A stretch of DNA of 64,000 bases, from positions 372,001 through 436,000 of the forward strand of contig NZ_FNIE01000003.1 in assembly GCF_900103985.1 (NCBI RefSeq), in the 5' to 3' direction. Of the stretch, positions 1 through 8,084 are shown piece after piece. Each line of letters begins with the position of its first letter. Positions within the stretch are counted from its first letter, which is position 1. This stretch comes from Actinacidiphila guanduensis (GTDB taxonomy: Bacteria; Actinomycetota; Actinomycetes; Streptomycetales; Streptomycetaceae). The position numbers and the translations under genes were made by a program. Under the pieces are notes generated by a model that saw only the letters and a list, made by a program, of their open reading frames with translations, did no database searches and was not told where the DNA came from.

Positions 1-187
1 GGGCGCCCCGCCGTGCCGTCGTGGACACGGCTGGTGACCGCGGATAACGTGAGTCAGCCAACGTTGCAGAAGTGGCCGCCACACGTGGCTCGGCCGGCCC
101 GGGGGAGCCCTGCCAACGCCTGTCTCCTCGGCCGTCCTCGCGTGCCCGCGGCCCCGCACACCTCGACCAGCGGAGACAGGCACTCAC

Positions 188-841
188 ATGGCACGACGCA
201 CCACCGCACTCGCCGCCACGGGCTCGCTCGCGGCCGCCGCGCTCCTCCTCACCGCCTGCGGCGGGGGCGGCAGCGACAGCAAGATCACCTCGAGCCCGGC
301 GGCGCCCACGACATCGGCGCCGGCCACGAGCGCCCCGGCGACCACCCCCGCGGCCGCGGACGGCCCCACCTTCGACTTCCCGAGCGACGTCAAGGTCGTC
401 GTGGACCCCGACACGACGGGCGACGCGACGAAGGACGCGATCCTGAAGGACCAGGCCTACGGCGAACAGGCGATCTTCCTCGCCATCGCCAAACTCGACC
501 CCAAGCTCCCGCAGTTGCAGACCTACGTCGGCGGCGACGCGCTGCAGAGCTGGATCGACAAGGTCAAGTGGGGCCAGTCGCACCACCGTTCGGTCACCGG
601 GACCACGCAGTTCTACCAGCGCACCGTGCACGTCACGGGGTCGGACACGGCGAACGTGACGTTCTGCGAGAGCGAGCGCGCGGCCTACGACAAGGACACC
701 ACGACCGGCAGGACGATCAAGACCACACCGAGCCCTGACGACTTCACCCAGCACCTGGCGATGATGCAGAAGGGCAGCGACGGCGTCTGGAAGATGACCA
801 CCTACCAGTCGCAGAAGGGGGCGAAGGCATGCCAGCGCTGA
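188..841 (+). CDS. Putative secreted lipoprotein
   Basis: A 217-residue protein with a typical lipoprotein signal: MARR, a hydrophobic Ala/Leu stretch and a lipobox LTAC, so the Cys at about residue 24 should be lipidated and the protein anchored outside the membrane. A low-complexity Ser/Thr/Ala/Pro tether (about residues 30-60) follows, then a folded domain of about 155 residues that I do not recognise. The ATG at 188 has the upstream purine run GGAGACAGG. The last 13 bases overlap the start of the next secreted protein, so the two are probably translationally coupled and work together at the cell surface. The lipoprotein call is firm; the function is unknown. Confidence 0.85.
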   Translation: MARRTTALAATGSLAAAALLLTACGGGGSDSKITSSPAAPTTSAPATSAPATTPAAADGPTFDFPSDVKVVVDPDTTGDATKDAILKDQAYGEQAIFLAIAKLDPKLPQLQTYVGGDALQSWIDKVKWGQSHHRSVTGTTQFYQRTVHVTGSDTANVTFCESERAAYDKDTTTGRTIKTTPSPDDFTQHLAMMQKGSDGVWKMTTYQSQKGAKACQR

Positions 842-1833
842 GACGGCTCCGCTCCCCCCTCGTCGTCACCACCACGGCGCTGGCCGGCGTGCTCGCGCTC
901 TGCACGCCGAGCTACGCCGGTGGATCGTGGGACACCACCGACCCCGCTCCGCCCTCCCCGCCGCCCAAGGCCCCCGACCCCTCGACCATCAGCTCCCAGG
1001 TCCACTACTCCCGCAGCTACCACGGCTCGGGCGCGAGGATGACCTCCTCGGCCGCCGCCTGGTCGCCTCCCGTCTGCTGGTACGAACCCACCTACTCCCC
1101 CCAGCAGATGGAGGACTACCTGACCACCCACTACGAGGCCGAGCACATCGCGGAAGAGGTCATCGGGCAGGACGACCCCGGCGGCATCGACTACCACACC
1201 GGTGAGAAGGGCGCCTGGTGGAAGCTGGTCATCCCCGACACCGCCCGCGGCGGCGAATGCGACGCGCCGCACTCCTGGCTCTGGGTCACCCCCACCACCC
1301 CCAGCTCGCCGCAGGCGCCCGTCATCGACCCCAAGACCCTCGCCGGGCTCGCCTACGACCGGACCGTCCTGCCCGAGCCCGACATCACGCTGCGCCCCAC
1401 CGGGCAGAACCAACTGGTCAACCTGGACACGGAAGTCCGCTTCGACAAGGCCCTGCCCAAGGTGTGGGTCACCGCCCGGCTCGACAACGCGGCCTTCGGC
1501 GTGCACGTCGCCGCCACGACCACCGCCGTGCCCACGCGGCTGACGATCGACGCGGGCACCGCGGACGCCGATCCGGCCAGCTGCACCTACGACCTCAGCG
1601 CCAGCGGCGGGAAGTTCAGCGTGGACACCAAGGGCGCCGGGTGCAACGTGACGTACCGCAAGGCGTCGCCGCACGGCGGCTACCGGCTGACCGCCAGCGT
1701 CGTGTGGAAGGTCACCTGGACCCCCTCCGCCGACCCCGACGGTCCGCCGCAGGCCCGACCCGCGCTCCCGGACGGGCAGTCGAGCCGCACCTTCCCCGTG
1801 ACCGTGCGGGAGAACGTCGCCCTCAACCGCTGA
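829..1833 (+). CDS. Putative secreted protein
   Basis: A 334-residue protein beginning with a Sec-type signal peptide (MPALRRLRSP, a hydrophobic core, then a likely cut after SYA near residue 30). The mature part is Pro/Thr/Trp-rich with several Cys residues, as in secreted beta-rich proteins, and has no membrane anchor. I do not recognise the family. The start lies inside the end of the lipoprotein gene, which points to coupled translation and a shared extracellular role. Its stop codon forms one arm of a short hairpin shared with the convergent deformylase gene. Confidence 0.8.
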   Translation: MPALRRLRSPLVVTTTALAGVLALCTPSYAGGSWDTTDPAPPSPPPKAPDPSTISSQVHYSRSYHGSGARMTSSAAAWSPPVCWYEPTYSPQQMEDYLTTHYEAEHIAEEVIGQDDPGGIDYHTGEKGAWWKLVIPDTARGGECDAPHSWLWVTPTTPSSPQAPVIDPKTLAGLAYDRTVLPEPDITLRPTGQNQLVNLDTEVRFDKALPKVWVTARLDNAAFGVHVAATTTAVPTRLTIDAGTADADPASCTYDLSASGGKFSVDTKGAGCNVTYRKASPHGGYRLTASVVWKVTWTPSADPDGPPQARPALPDGQSSRTFPVTVRENVALNR

Positions 1834-1846
1834 GCGGACCCGCTCA
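1831..1846. terminator. Hairpin spanning two convergent stop codons
   Basis: TGAGCG (1831-1836) and CGCTCA (1841-1846) are perfect inverted repeats separated by four bases. The left arm begins with the TGA stop of the plus-strand secreted protein and the right arm contains the TGA stop of the minus-strand deformylase. The stem is short with no U-run, so termination activity is an inference. Confidence 0.35.
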
Positions 1847-2467
1847 GTCGTTGGGGACGGTGGCGAACTTCGGGGTGGCCTCGGCCATCTGACGCATCAC
1901 GTCCTTGCGGTCGCGCTTGGAGAGGCGGTCGATGTAGAGGCGGCCGTAGAGGTGGTCGGTCTCGTGCTGGAGGCAGCGAGCGAAGTAGCCGGTGCCCTGG
2001 ACCGCGATCGGGTTGCCGGCCAGGTCCTGGCCGTGGACCACCGCGTAGTCGGGCCGGGCCAGTTCCATGTAGGCGCCGGGCACCGACAGGCAGCCCTCGT
2101 TGGAGTCGTCCAGGTGCCGCCGGTCGGCGGGGAGTTCGACCAGGACCGGATTGCAGACGGCGCCGACATGGCGGACGTCCTGGTCGCCGGGGCAGTCGTA
2201 GACGAAGACCTTCAGGTCGACGCCGATCTGGTTGGCGGCGAGGCCGACGCCCTCGGCGGCGCGCTGGGAGGCGAACATGTCGTCCACCAGGGCGCGCAGG
2301 GAATCGTCGAAGGCGGTGACGTCCCGGCACTCGCGGTGCAGCACCGGGTTGCCGACCACCGTGATCGGGTGGACCGTGCCGCGCTCGCGGTGCTCCCGCT
2401 CGCGCTCTTCGGCCCCGGTCACGTCGTCGACGAACGCGAGGTCTTGCTCGGTGTGCTGCTGGGACAT
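1844..2467 (-). CDS. def: Peptide deformylase
   Basis: A 207-residue enzyme that removes the N-formyl group from nascent proteins in the cytosol. All three family motifs are visible: [10 protein letters not shown] (motif 1), EGCLSVPG (motif 2, with the metal-binding Cys) and QHETDHLYG (motif 3, the HExxH zinc/iron site). The length is normal once an acidic N-terminal tail of about 40 residues is allowed for. The ATG at 2467 is the only reasonable start. It lies 144 bases downstream of the TPR gene on the same strand and is convergent with the secreted protein, with only 10 bases between stops. No sigma-R-type promoter was seen upstream. Confidence 0.96.
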   Translation of the reverse strand: MSQQHTEQDLAFVDDVTGAEEREREHRERGTVHPITVVGNPVLHRECRDVTAFDDSLRALVDDMFASQRAAEGVGLAANQIGVDLKVFVYDCPGDQDVRHVGAVCNPVLVELPADRRHLDDSNEGCLSVPGAYMELARPDYAVVHGQDLAGNPIAVQGTGYFARCLQHETDHLYGRLYIDRLSKRDRKDVMRQMAEATPKFATVPND

Positions 2468-2611
2468 CTGCGACGTAAGCCTTCCCGGGACCTGTGGGGT
2501 GATCCTCCCCAGGGTACGGGGCCGCGGGGCCGCGTGTGCACCGGCCGGCGGACTCCGGGCGCCACCGGGCGCGCTTGCCGGAGGGCCGGGCGGCGCAGGG
2601 GTCGGCAGGGG

Positions 2612-3607
2612 TCAGCAGACCTCTTCCAGGTCCCGCCAGTCGCGGGTGCCGGGGCTGTCGGCGACCCAGCTCTCCAGCAGCCCGCGCACCATGCCGGCCG
2701 GCGCCGCGATGCCGCACTCGCGCTCGGGTGTCCAGCCCGGCTCCTCGCCGGCGTGGCTGAGGTGGCTCAGGTGCCCGGGGTGGCCGGGCTCGCCGTGGTC
2801 GTGCGGGTCGCGGGTGGCCGCGGAGCCGTCGTCGGTGGGCATCCGGCTCTCGGAGCAGGTGCGGCACAGCAGCCGCACCGAGGAGGACCAGTCCTCGGCG
2901 GCGTACCCGGCCTCGGCGGCCAGCCGCTCCAGGGCGTCGCGGTCGGCCTGGCTGCCGGCCTCCAGCAGCACCAGCCAGGTCGGCACCGGTGAGGGCGCCC
3001 ACAGCTCGATCTCGTCGAACACCGGGTAGACGGCGCCCCGGTCGGTGGCGCGCTCGCCGTGCGGCACCCCGTCGTGCAGGACGACCTCGCCCCAGCGGCG
3101 TCCCGAGGAGGGCAGCGGGATGGAGAGCACCTCGATACGGGCCGGGTCGAGCCTGCGGCCCCAGACCACCTCGGCCTCGCCCTCGGGCGACAGCCGCACC
3201 GCGGCGCTGCCCAGCGGCATCCGCGCCGAGCCCTCGCCGCCGATCTCGGCGGTCTCGGCCGGCACCCGCAGCCCGTACGCCTGCCAGGAGCGGCGGGCCA
3301 GCGGCCAGTCCTGCAAGGCGGTGGCAGCGATGCCGAGGTTCCACCAGTCGGGAGCGCCGACCGGGCGGTCGAGCAGGGCGACCGCGCGCAGCCCGGCGAT
3401 GCGGGCCTGCGCCCAGTCGTGCCGGAACTTGTGCAGCAGGGCGAGGTTGTACCAGGACTCCGAGAGCCACGGCTCCAGATCGGCGGCGCGGGTGAGCAGC
3501 GCGCCCGCGTCCTCGTAGCGGCCGTCGTCGATCAGCGAGAACGCCTGGTCGGTGGCCTGGCGCCAGGTCGGCGACGGCCGGTGCCGCACTCTTCCGAAGA
3601 TCTTCAA
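2612..3607 (-). CDS. Tetratricopeptide-repeat protein
   Basis: A 331-residue cytosolic protein. Residues of about 15-140 form TPR-like helical pairs (for example TDQAFSLIDDGRYEDAGAL and SESWYNLALLHKF), usually protein-protein interaction modules. The remainder is a conserved-looking domain with a Cys/His-rich tail, CRTC followed by several His residues and ECG, which might bind a metal. The start is TTG at 3607, preceded by GGACGAG; there is no in-frame ATG near the beginning. It faces the same way as def and the HD-domain gene. The partner is unknown. Confidence 0.8.
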   Translation of the reverse strand: MKIFGRVRHRPSPTWRQATDQAFSLIDDGRYEDAGALLTRAADLEPWLSESWYNLALLHKFRHDWAQARIAGLRAVALLDRPVGAPDWWNLGIAATALQDWPLARRSWQAYGLRVPAETAEIGGEGSARMPLGSAAVRLSPEGEAEVVWGRRLDPARIEVLSIPLPSSGRRWGEVVLHDGVPHGERATDRGAVYPVFDEIELWAPSPVPTWLVLLEAGSQADRDALERLAAEAGYAAEDWSSSVRLLCRTCSESRMPTDDGSAATRDPHDHGEPGHPGHLSHLSHAGEEPGWTPERECGIAAPAGMVRGLLESWVADSPGTRDWRDLEEVC

Positions 3608-3732
3608 CGTCTCGTCCCGCCTGCCCGCTCAGCCGGTCGGCCCGGTGCGGCCCGTACCACCCTGTACGACACCAACCTTGCACATTCTGGCCGTTGTCTC
3701 AGCCCGAGCCCGCCGGTTGCGGAACGCGGGCC

Positions 3733-4521
3733 TCATCCGACCTCCTTGCCCTTCGCACCGGCATCCAACCATGCCCAGGTCGCGCCGTGCGCGCCCGCCC
3801 CGGCCAGCGGCGGCAGGAGCGGCGGGGCGAGCAGCGGGCCCTCGGCCACCGCCGTCTCGCCGCAGGGCGCGGCGTCGGGGGTGCGCCAGCGCACGGCCGC
3901 CAGGGCGCGCTCCAGCGCCTCGACCATGGCGGGGTCGAACTGGCTGCCCGCGCACCGCCGCAGCTCCGCCAGGGCGGCCGGTGCGGGCCGGGCGCGGCTG
4001 TAGGAGCGGGTGGTCGTCATGGCGTCGAAGGCGTCGGCGACGGCGACGATCCGGGCGGCCTCGGGGATGCGGGCGCCGCCGAGGCCGCCCGGATAGCCGG
4101 TGCCGTCGAGGCGCTCGTGGTGGTGGAGGACGGCGGCGCGGGCCTCGGCGAGGACGGGGATGGCGCGCAGGACGCCGTCGCCGTCGGCCGGGTGGGCCTG
4201 CACGAGGCGCCGCTCGTCGTCGGTGAGGGGCCCGTCCTTGCACAGCACGTCGGCGGGGACGGCGAGTTTGCCGACGTCGTGCAGGAGGCCGCCCAGGCGT
4301 ACGGCGGCGGTACCGGGTCCGCTGCCGCCCAGTTCGGCGGCGATGAGGGCGGCCAGGGCGCCCACGCGCTCGCTGTGCGCCCTGGTGTAGGGGTCCTTGA
4401 GCTGCAGGGCCTGCAGGAGTGCCTGTACGGCGGCGTCCTGGGCCTCCTGCCGGACCCGGCGCGTGCAGCCGGCCCGCCGGCAGAGCGGAGGCGGCGGTGT
4501 GCGGCGGTGCGCGGCTGACAC
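3733..4521 (-). CDS. HD-domain (HD-GYP-like) phosphohydrolase
   Basis: A 262-residue protein with an HD domain: AHSERVGALA, LLHDVGKLAVP (HD metal ligands), AHPADGDGVL, HHERLDGTGYPGGL (the HHE..DGxGYP signature of HD-GYP proteins) and VADAFDAMTT. HD-GYP proteins hydrolyse cyclic di-GMP, so a signalling role is likely. No sensor, GGDEF or membrane domain is attached. The start is GTG at 4521, preceded by GGGAGG at good spacing. A perfect 14-bp palindrome lies about 60 bases upstream and may be an operator. Substrate specificity cannot be read from sequence alone. Confidence 0.85.
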   Translation of the reverse strand: MSAAHRRTPPPPLCRRAGCTRRVRQEAQDAAVQALLQALQLKDPYTRAHSERVGALAALIAAELGGSGPGTAAVRLGGLLHDVGKLAVPADVLCKDGPLTDDERRLVQAHPADGDGVLRAIPVLAEARAAVLHHHERLDGTGYPGGLGGARIPEAARIVAVADAFDAMTTTRSYSRARPAPAALAELRRCAGSQFDPAMVEALERALAAVRWRTPDAAPCGETAVAEGPLLAPPLLPPLAGAGAHGATWAWLDAGAKGKEVG

Positions 4522-4831
4522 GGCGGTGGGCCTCCCGGTTCGGCGGGCGCGAACGCATAATTGCGGGACTCAGGAGGATAGGGGTGTACACCCCGGGAAA
4601 TCGGGCTTTGGCCGCATTGCGCCGGAAGAGGGCATGCGCGCTCACCCGTACGAGTGAGGAGAGGGCGGGGCGGCTTGACGCCGGGTCAAGCCGCTCGCGG
4701 TGCGGGGTGCCGGGTCGGCGCCCTTGGTGTCGGGTGGTGTCGGGCCCGTTGCCGGGTGCCGCGTCAGCTCTGCGCCGGGCCCGCGCCGTGCGCCCGGCTC
4801 AGGCGCGTGCCGGGCCCGTGCGGGCACTGTC
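4522..4831. other. 310-bp intergenic region with inverted repeats
   Basis: This gap lies between rsrA and the HD gene, both on the minus strand. It holds a perfect palindrome GGGGTGTACACCCC (4581-4594), a near palindrome CGCATAATTGCG (4554-4565), and a 9-bp stem CGGCTTGAC/GTCAAGCCG (4671-4679 with 4685-4693). The last could terminate sigR-rsrA transcription. The rest is G+C-rich with no credible gene. Confidence 0.5.
4581..4594. promoter_or_regulatory. Perfect palindrome, candidate operator
   Basis: GGGGTGTACACCCC is a perfect 14-bp dyad 60 bases upstream of the GTG start of the HD-domain gene, in a position suited to a repressor or activator. It does not match the BldD or LexA consensus as I know them. 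The regulatory role is an inference. Confidence 0.4.
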
Positions 4832-5164
4832 TCAGGCGGAGGGTGCCTCGGTGCCGGCCGCGACGTCCGAGGAGACGTCGGCACGCAGGTCGCCCTCGGC
4901 GCCGGGGCGGCCGCTGCGCACCAGCTCGATCCGCATCATCACCTTGGAGCGCAGATCGCTGGGTACGTCGTCGTGGCCGCAGCAGCGTTTGACGAGCTTC
5001 TTGACGGCCACCTCCAGCCCGTACTTCTCCAGGCAGGGGTGGCACTCCTCGAAGTGCTCCTTGAACTTCGTCCGGGCGTCGTCGGACATCTCCTGGTCGA
5101 GGTACTCGTAGAGGTGGTCGAGCACTTCCGAGCAGTCCGTCTCATGTGCGTTGCCGCAGCTCAT
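4832..5164 (-). CDS. rsrA: Redox-sensing zinc anti-sigma factor RsrA
   Basis: A 110-residue anti-sigma factor that holds SigR inactive under reducing conditions and releases it when a disulfide forms and zinc is lost. The key residues are in the family positions: Cys3, Cys11, His37, Cys41, Cys44 (H..xCxxC ZAS motif) and the Cys61-Cys62 pair. Its ATG overlaps the sigR stop as ATGA, so the pair is translationally coupled and made in fixed proportion. It is transcribed from the sigR promoters. Assignment is secure from residue pattern and position. Confidence 0.97.
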   Translation of the reverse strand: MSCGNAHETDCSEVLDHLYEYLDQEMSDDARTKFKEHFEECHPCLEKYGLEVAVKKLVKRCCGHDDVPSDLRSKVMMRIELVRSGRPGAEGDLRADVSSDVAAGTEAPSA

Positions 5165-6003
5165 GAATCCGCGCCCTTCTCGTTCGCCGCGCCCGCAGGA
5201 ACGAGCCCGCGGTCCCGGGCGTAGTCCTCCAGCAGCTCGCGCAGCTGGCGGCGCCCGCGGTGCAGCCGGGACATCACCGTGCCGATGGGAGTACCCATGA
5301 TGTCCGCGATCTCCTTGTAGGCAAAGCCTTCGACGTCCGCGAGATAGACCGCGATGCGGAACTCCTCGGGGATCGCCTGCAGCGCCGACTTCACATCGGA
5401 GTCGGGCAGGTGGTCAAGGGCCTGCGACTCGGCCGACCGCAGCCCCGTGGACATGTGGGACTCCGCCCGCGCCAGCTGCCAGTCCTCGATCTCCTCCGAG
5501 CCGCTGCGCAGCGGTTCGCGCTGCTTCTTGCGGTAGGAGTTGATGAAGCTGTTGGTCAGGATGCGGTACAGCCACGCCTTGAGGTTGGTGCCCTCGCGGA
5601 ACTGGTGGAAGGACGCGTACGCCTTCGCGTAGGTCTCCTGGACCAGGTCCTCGGCGTCGGCGGGGTTGCGCGTCATGCGCAGCGCGGCCGAGTACATCTG
5701 GTCGAGGTAGCCCATCGCGTCGCGCTCGAAGCGGGCGCTGCGCTCGGTTTCGCTCTCCTCGACTCCCTGACCGGACGCACGCGCGGTATCCGCCGTGCTG
5801 TCGTCGGTGCCGGTGACCGGACCCACCTCCTTGGTGACGCTTGCGCGCCCGGAAGCGGACACGCTCGTCTCGGAGGATATTGCACGCCCGCCCGACGTGC
5901 CGGACGTGCCCTTGGCGTCGTCCTTGGTGGCCCATTCGGCCCAGTTCAGATACGGCGCGGCGGCGGCCTGCCCCGGAGTGGCCGGGACCACCTGTGCGCC
6001 CAT
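5161..6003 (-). CDS. sigR: ECF sigma factor SigR (with long SigR' form)
   Basis: Group-4 sigma factor for the thiol-oxidative stress response. Region 2 is seen in [20 protein letters not shown] and [15 protein letters not shown], region 4 in [20 protein letters not shown] and [16 protein letters not shown]. Two starts are plausible. The short form would begin at the GTG at 5826 (VGPVTGTD), the start used for S. coelicolor SigR, giving 221 residues. The long form begins at the ATG at 6003, preceded by AGGAGG, and adds 59 residues, like the unstable SigR' isoform (about 55 extra residues). An open frame continues further upstream to 6048 without support. The gene is followed by overlapping rsrA and preceded by a sigma-R-type promoter. 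Confidence 0.95.
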   Translation of the reverse strand: MGAQVVPATPGQAAAAPYLNWAEWATKDDAKGTSGTSGGRAISSETSVSASGRASVTKEVGPVTGTDDSTADTARASGQGVEESETERSARFERDAMGYLDQMYSAALRMTRNPADAEDLVQETYAKAYASFHQFREGTNLKAWLYRILTNSFINSYRKKQREPLRSGSEEIEDWQLARAESHMSTGLRSAESQALDHLPDSDVKSALQAIPEEFRIAVYLADVEGFAYKEIADIMGTPIGTVMSRLHRGRRQLRELLEDYARDRGLVPAGAANEKGADS

Positions 6004-6105
6004 CTGAACGGTCGCCTCCTGGCGTGGCCGGCATGCGGCTGACACCATGCGCTGCCTCTCTCACCCGTGCCCCGACACTGCTGTCGCGGTCCTGTCGACC
6101 TGCAC

Positions 6106-6132
6106 AACATCGCCCGCGCTGTCGTCATTCCC
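6106..6132 (-). promoter_or_regulatory. Sigma-R-type promoter of sigR-rsrA
   Basis: On the minus strand GGGAAT (6132-6127) and GTT (6108-6106) are separated by exactly 18 bases, matching the sigma-R consensus GGAAT-N18-GTT. It lies about 100 bases upstream of the long-form start at 6003, so a transcript from it would carry the SigR' initiation site. This fits the known positive feedback by SigR. Confidence 0.85.
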
Positions 6133-6258
6133 GGGGATGAGTGCTCGGGCGCGCGGAGGCATACAGGGGTGTCCAGTCGCGCGCCCAGGGGCGGTGGGCG
6201 CCCCTCGCGCCCAGGGATGGCCCCCAGCAGTGCAGCCTGCAAGGAGCCGCCCTGGCAC

Positions 6259-6405
6259 CCCTGGCACTCAGGGCCGTCACCCTGAGTGCTCAGGTGCGAT
6301 CCCTGGTGCTCAGCGCCATCACCCTGAGTGCCCAGGTTCCATCCCTGGTGCTCAGCGCGACGCCATGGGCGCCAGGTGCGATCCCTTGTGCTCAGCGCGA
6401 CGCCG
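6259..6405. repeat. Imperfect tandem repeat array, about 42-bp unit
   Basis: Three and a half copies of a 41-42-bp unit, starting at about 6259 (partial), 6281, 6323 and 6364. The common core is ATCCCTGGTGCTCAGCGC. Copies carry a CCTGAG..CTCAGG dyad, and the left end forms a perfect 10-bp stem GCACTCAGGG/CCCTGAGTGC (6264-6273 with 6280-6289). It lies between the sigR promoter and the 3' end of the hydrolase gene. The hairpin could act as a terminator or transcript stabiliser. Confidence 0.7.
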
Positions 6406-6418
6406 CGGGCGCGCACCG

Positions 6419-7078
6419 TCACTCCTTGGCGGCGAGCCCCATGTCCGCCAGCCAGGACGCCACAGTGCCGACGATGAGCGCCAGGGTGTCGTCCTGGGTG
6501 ACGGGGGCGCGCTTGGGCACCGCGAAGCCGTGGTCGGCGTACGGCACCTCGACCGGGCGGTGGCCGGCCGGGAACTCGTCCGGCGTCCCGAAGGAATCCG
6601 CGCCGCCTTGGAGGCCGAGCAGCGGTACGGCGGCGGCGGCCGCGGTCAGCTCCTCGACACGGGAGTTCCCGGGCCGGCCGGGCGGATGCAGCGGGAAGGC
6701 GAGGGCCAGCACGGCCCGGGCGCCCAGTTCGGCGGCGGTGCGGCAGGCGACGCGGGCGCCGGCGCTGCGGCCACCGGAGACGACGGGCAGTCCGGGGGCG
6801 GCCAGGCGCGGCCAGATCGCGCGCCACCCCTCGTCCAGCCGCTTGGGCGCCGGGGCGAGCTTCTTGCCCGCCACCCGCCACGGCTGCTCGACCAGGGCGA
6901 CCGCCACCTGGCGGCCGGGCAGCCCCGCCGCCAGGGCGGCCAGGTCGCGCGCCTCGATGCCGCCCCCGGCGCCGTGGCCGAGCGCGAGGACGCAGCGGTC
7001 GCCCTCGCCCCTGTGCCAGGTGATGCGGGCGTCCCCCAGGCCGGTCGGCACGGTCTCGGTCCGCGCGGCTCGCGTCAT
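6419..7078 (-). CDS. Alpha/beta-hydrolase family protein (KANL3/Tex30-like)
   Basis: A 219-residue cytosolic alpha/beta hydrolase. Visible are the oxyanion-side motif LGHGAGGG near residue 30, the nucleophile elbow GGRSAGARVA (GxSxG), an acid-loop region GLQGGADSFG and a catalytic-His motif YADHGFAVP near the C-terminus. It belongs to the dienelactone-hydrolase-like group often annotated as alpha/beta fold family; the substrate is unknown. The ATG at 7078 overlaps the stop of the upstream SRAP gene by one base (TGATG), so the two form an operon and may share a damage or detoxification context. Confidence 0.85.
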   Translation of the reverse strand: MTRAARTETVPTGLGDARITWHRGEGDRCVLALGHGAGGGIEARDLAALAAGLPGRQVAVALVEQPWRVAGKKLAPAPKRLDEGWRAIWPRLAAPGLPVVSGGRSAGARVACRTAAELGARAVLALAFPLHPPGRPGNSRVEELTAAAAAVPLLGLQGGADSFGTPDEFPAGHRPVEVPYADHGFAVPKRAPVTQDDTLALIVGTVASWLADMGLAAKE

Positions 7079-7893
7079 CAGAACAGTGTCTCCTCTTCGG
7101 GGGCGGGCAGCTCGGCGACCAGTTCGGGGCCGTTGTTGCGGACGTTGCTGACGGCGGTGGCCACCGGGTAGGCCCGCAGCATGCCGGGCGGGGGCGGGGC
7201 GAGCAGGGGGAGCAGGTCGGCGGGGTCGGTGGTGGCCGGGTCGAGCCAGGCGTCCCACCGGTCGGGGCCGAGCATGAGCGGCATCCGCGGGTGGATGTCG
7301 GCGAGCGAGCGCGGGCCGGTGCCGCGGTAGCCGGCCAGGTCGGTGGTCTCGGCGGCGGTGGTGATCACCGCGCAGGTCGCCCACCAGGCGCGGGGGTGGT
7401 CGTCGGGCAGGGTGCGGTCGCGCCAGAACTCGTAGAGGCCGGCCATGGCGAAGACCGAGCCGTCGGCGGGCGTGACGAAGTAGGGCTGCTTGCGGGCGCG
7501 CTTGCCCCGCCCCTTCTCCTCCAGGGCGCGCTCCTCGGCGCCGGTGACCCACTCGAAGTAGCCGTCCGCGGGCACCAGGCAGCGCCGGGCGGTCAGGGCG
7601 CGCTTGAAGGACGGCTTCTCGTGGACGGTCTCCGCGCGCGCGTTGATCAGCGGCGGCCCGCCGTCGGGCGTCTTGGCCCAGGAGGGCACCAGGCCCCAGC
7701 GCAGGGTGCGCATCTGCCGCACGGGCGCCGGGGAACCGGAGTCGCGCACAGGACGGTCGAGTATGACGTGGACGTTCTTGGTGGGCGCGATGTTCCAGTC
7801 GGGCGGTGCGGCCTCCTCGGGGTTCCACACCCGGACCCCGAACAGGTCCGTCAGCTCCTGGGGTTCGCGACTTGCCGCGTATCGACCGCACAT
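7078..7893 (-). CDS. SOS response-associated peptidase (SRAP/YedK/HMCES family)
   Basis: A 271-residue protein that in this family cross-links to abasic sites in single-stranded DNA and shields them. I chose the ATG at 7893 because it puts Cys at position 2 (MCGRYA); after Met removal this Cys forms the thiazolidine link to the abasic site. Other family motifs are NIAPTKNVHVI, LRWGLVPSWAK, NARAETVHEKPSF and RRCLVPADGYFEW (catalytic-region residues), and MPLML near the C-terminus. An open frame extends upstream to 8058 but would bury Cys2. The downstream hydrolase overlaps by one base. Confidence 0.95.
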   Translation of the reverse strand: MCGRYAASREPQELTDLFGVRVWNPEEAAPPDWNIAPTKNVHVILDRPVRDSGSPAPVRQMRTLRWGLVPSWAKTPDGGPPLINARAETVHEKPSFKRALTARRCLVPADGYFEWVTGAEERALEEKGRGKRARKQPYFVTPADGSVFAMAGLYEFWRDRTLPDDHPRAWWATCAVITTAAETTDLAGYRGTGPRSLADIHPRMPLMLGPDRWDAWLDPATTDPADLLPLLAPPPPGMLRAYPVATAVSNVRNNGPELVAELPAPEEETLF

Positions 7894-8084
7894 GGCTGCC
7901 ACACTGCCACGGCCGCGCGCGGGCCAGGCAGGGCCCCGCGGAAGCGGCGGCCGGACAACCGCACACGACCGCACACGACCACACGGCAGACTGCGCGGCA
8001 GCCCGACGGCAGCCGCCCACGCGCACCGCACGAGCAACCGCACAGCCGACCGCAGCACCGCACGGAAGAGGGATTGGGCACCGC
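7894..8084. other. Divergent promoter region with CCGCAC repeats
   Basis: A 191-bp gap between the SRAP gene (minus) and the peptidase gene (plus). It contains several short direct repeats of CCGCAC, two of them as CCGCACACGA in tandem near 7959-7980. No LexA-like box is evident. It must hold promoters for both genes but I cannot assign elements. Confidence 0.4.

Noticed and set aside
1..187. Gene or promoter at the left edge
   Set aside because: The first 187 bases show no coding start with a ribosome-binding site; I could not assign promoter elements for the lipoprotein gene.
7894..8058. Upstream extension of the SRAP protein
   Set aside because: It would bury the essential Cys2, which must become the N-terminal residue.
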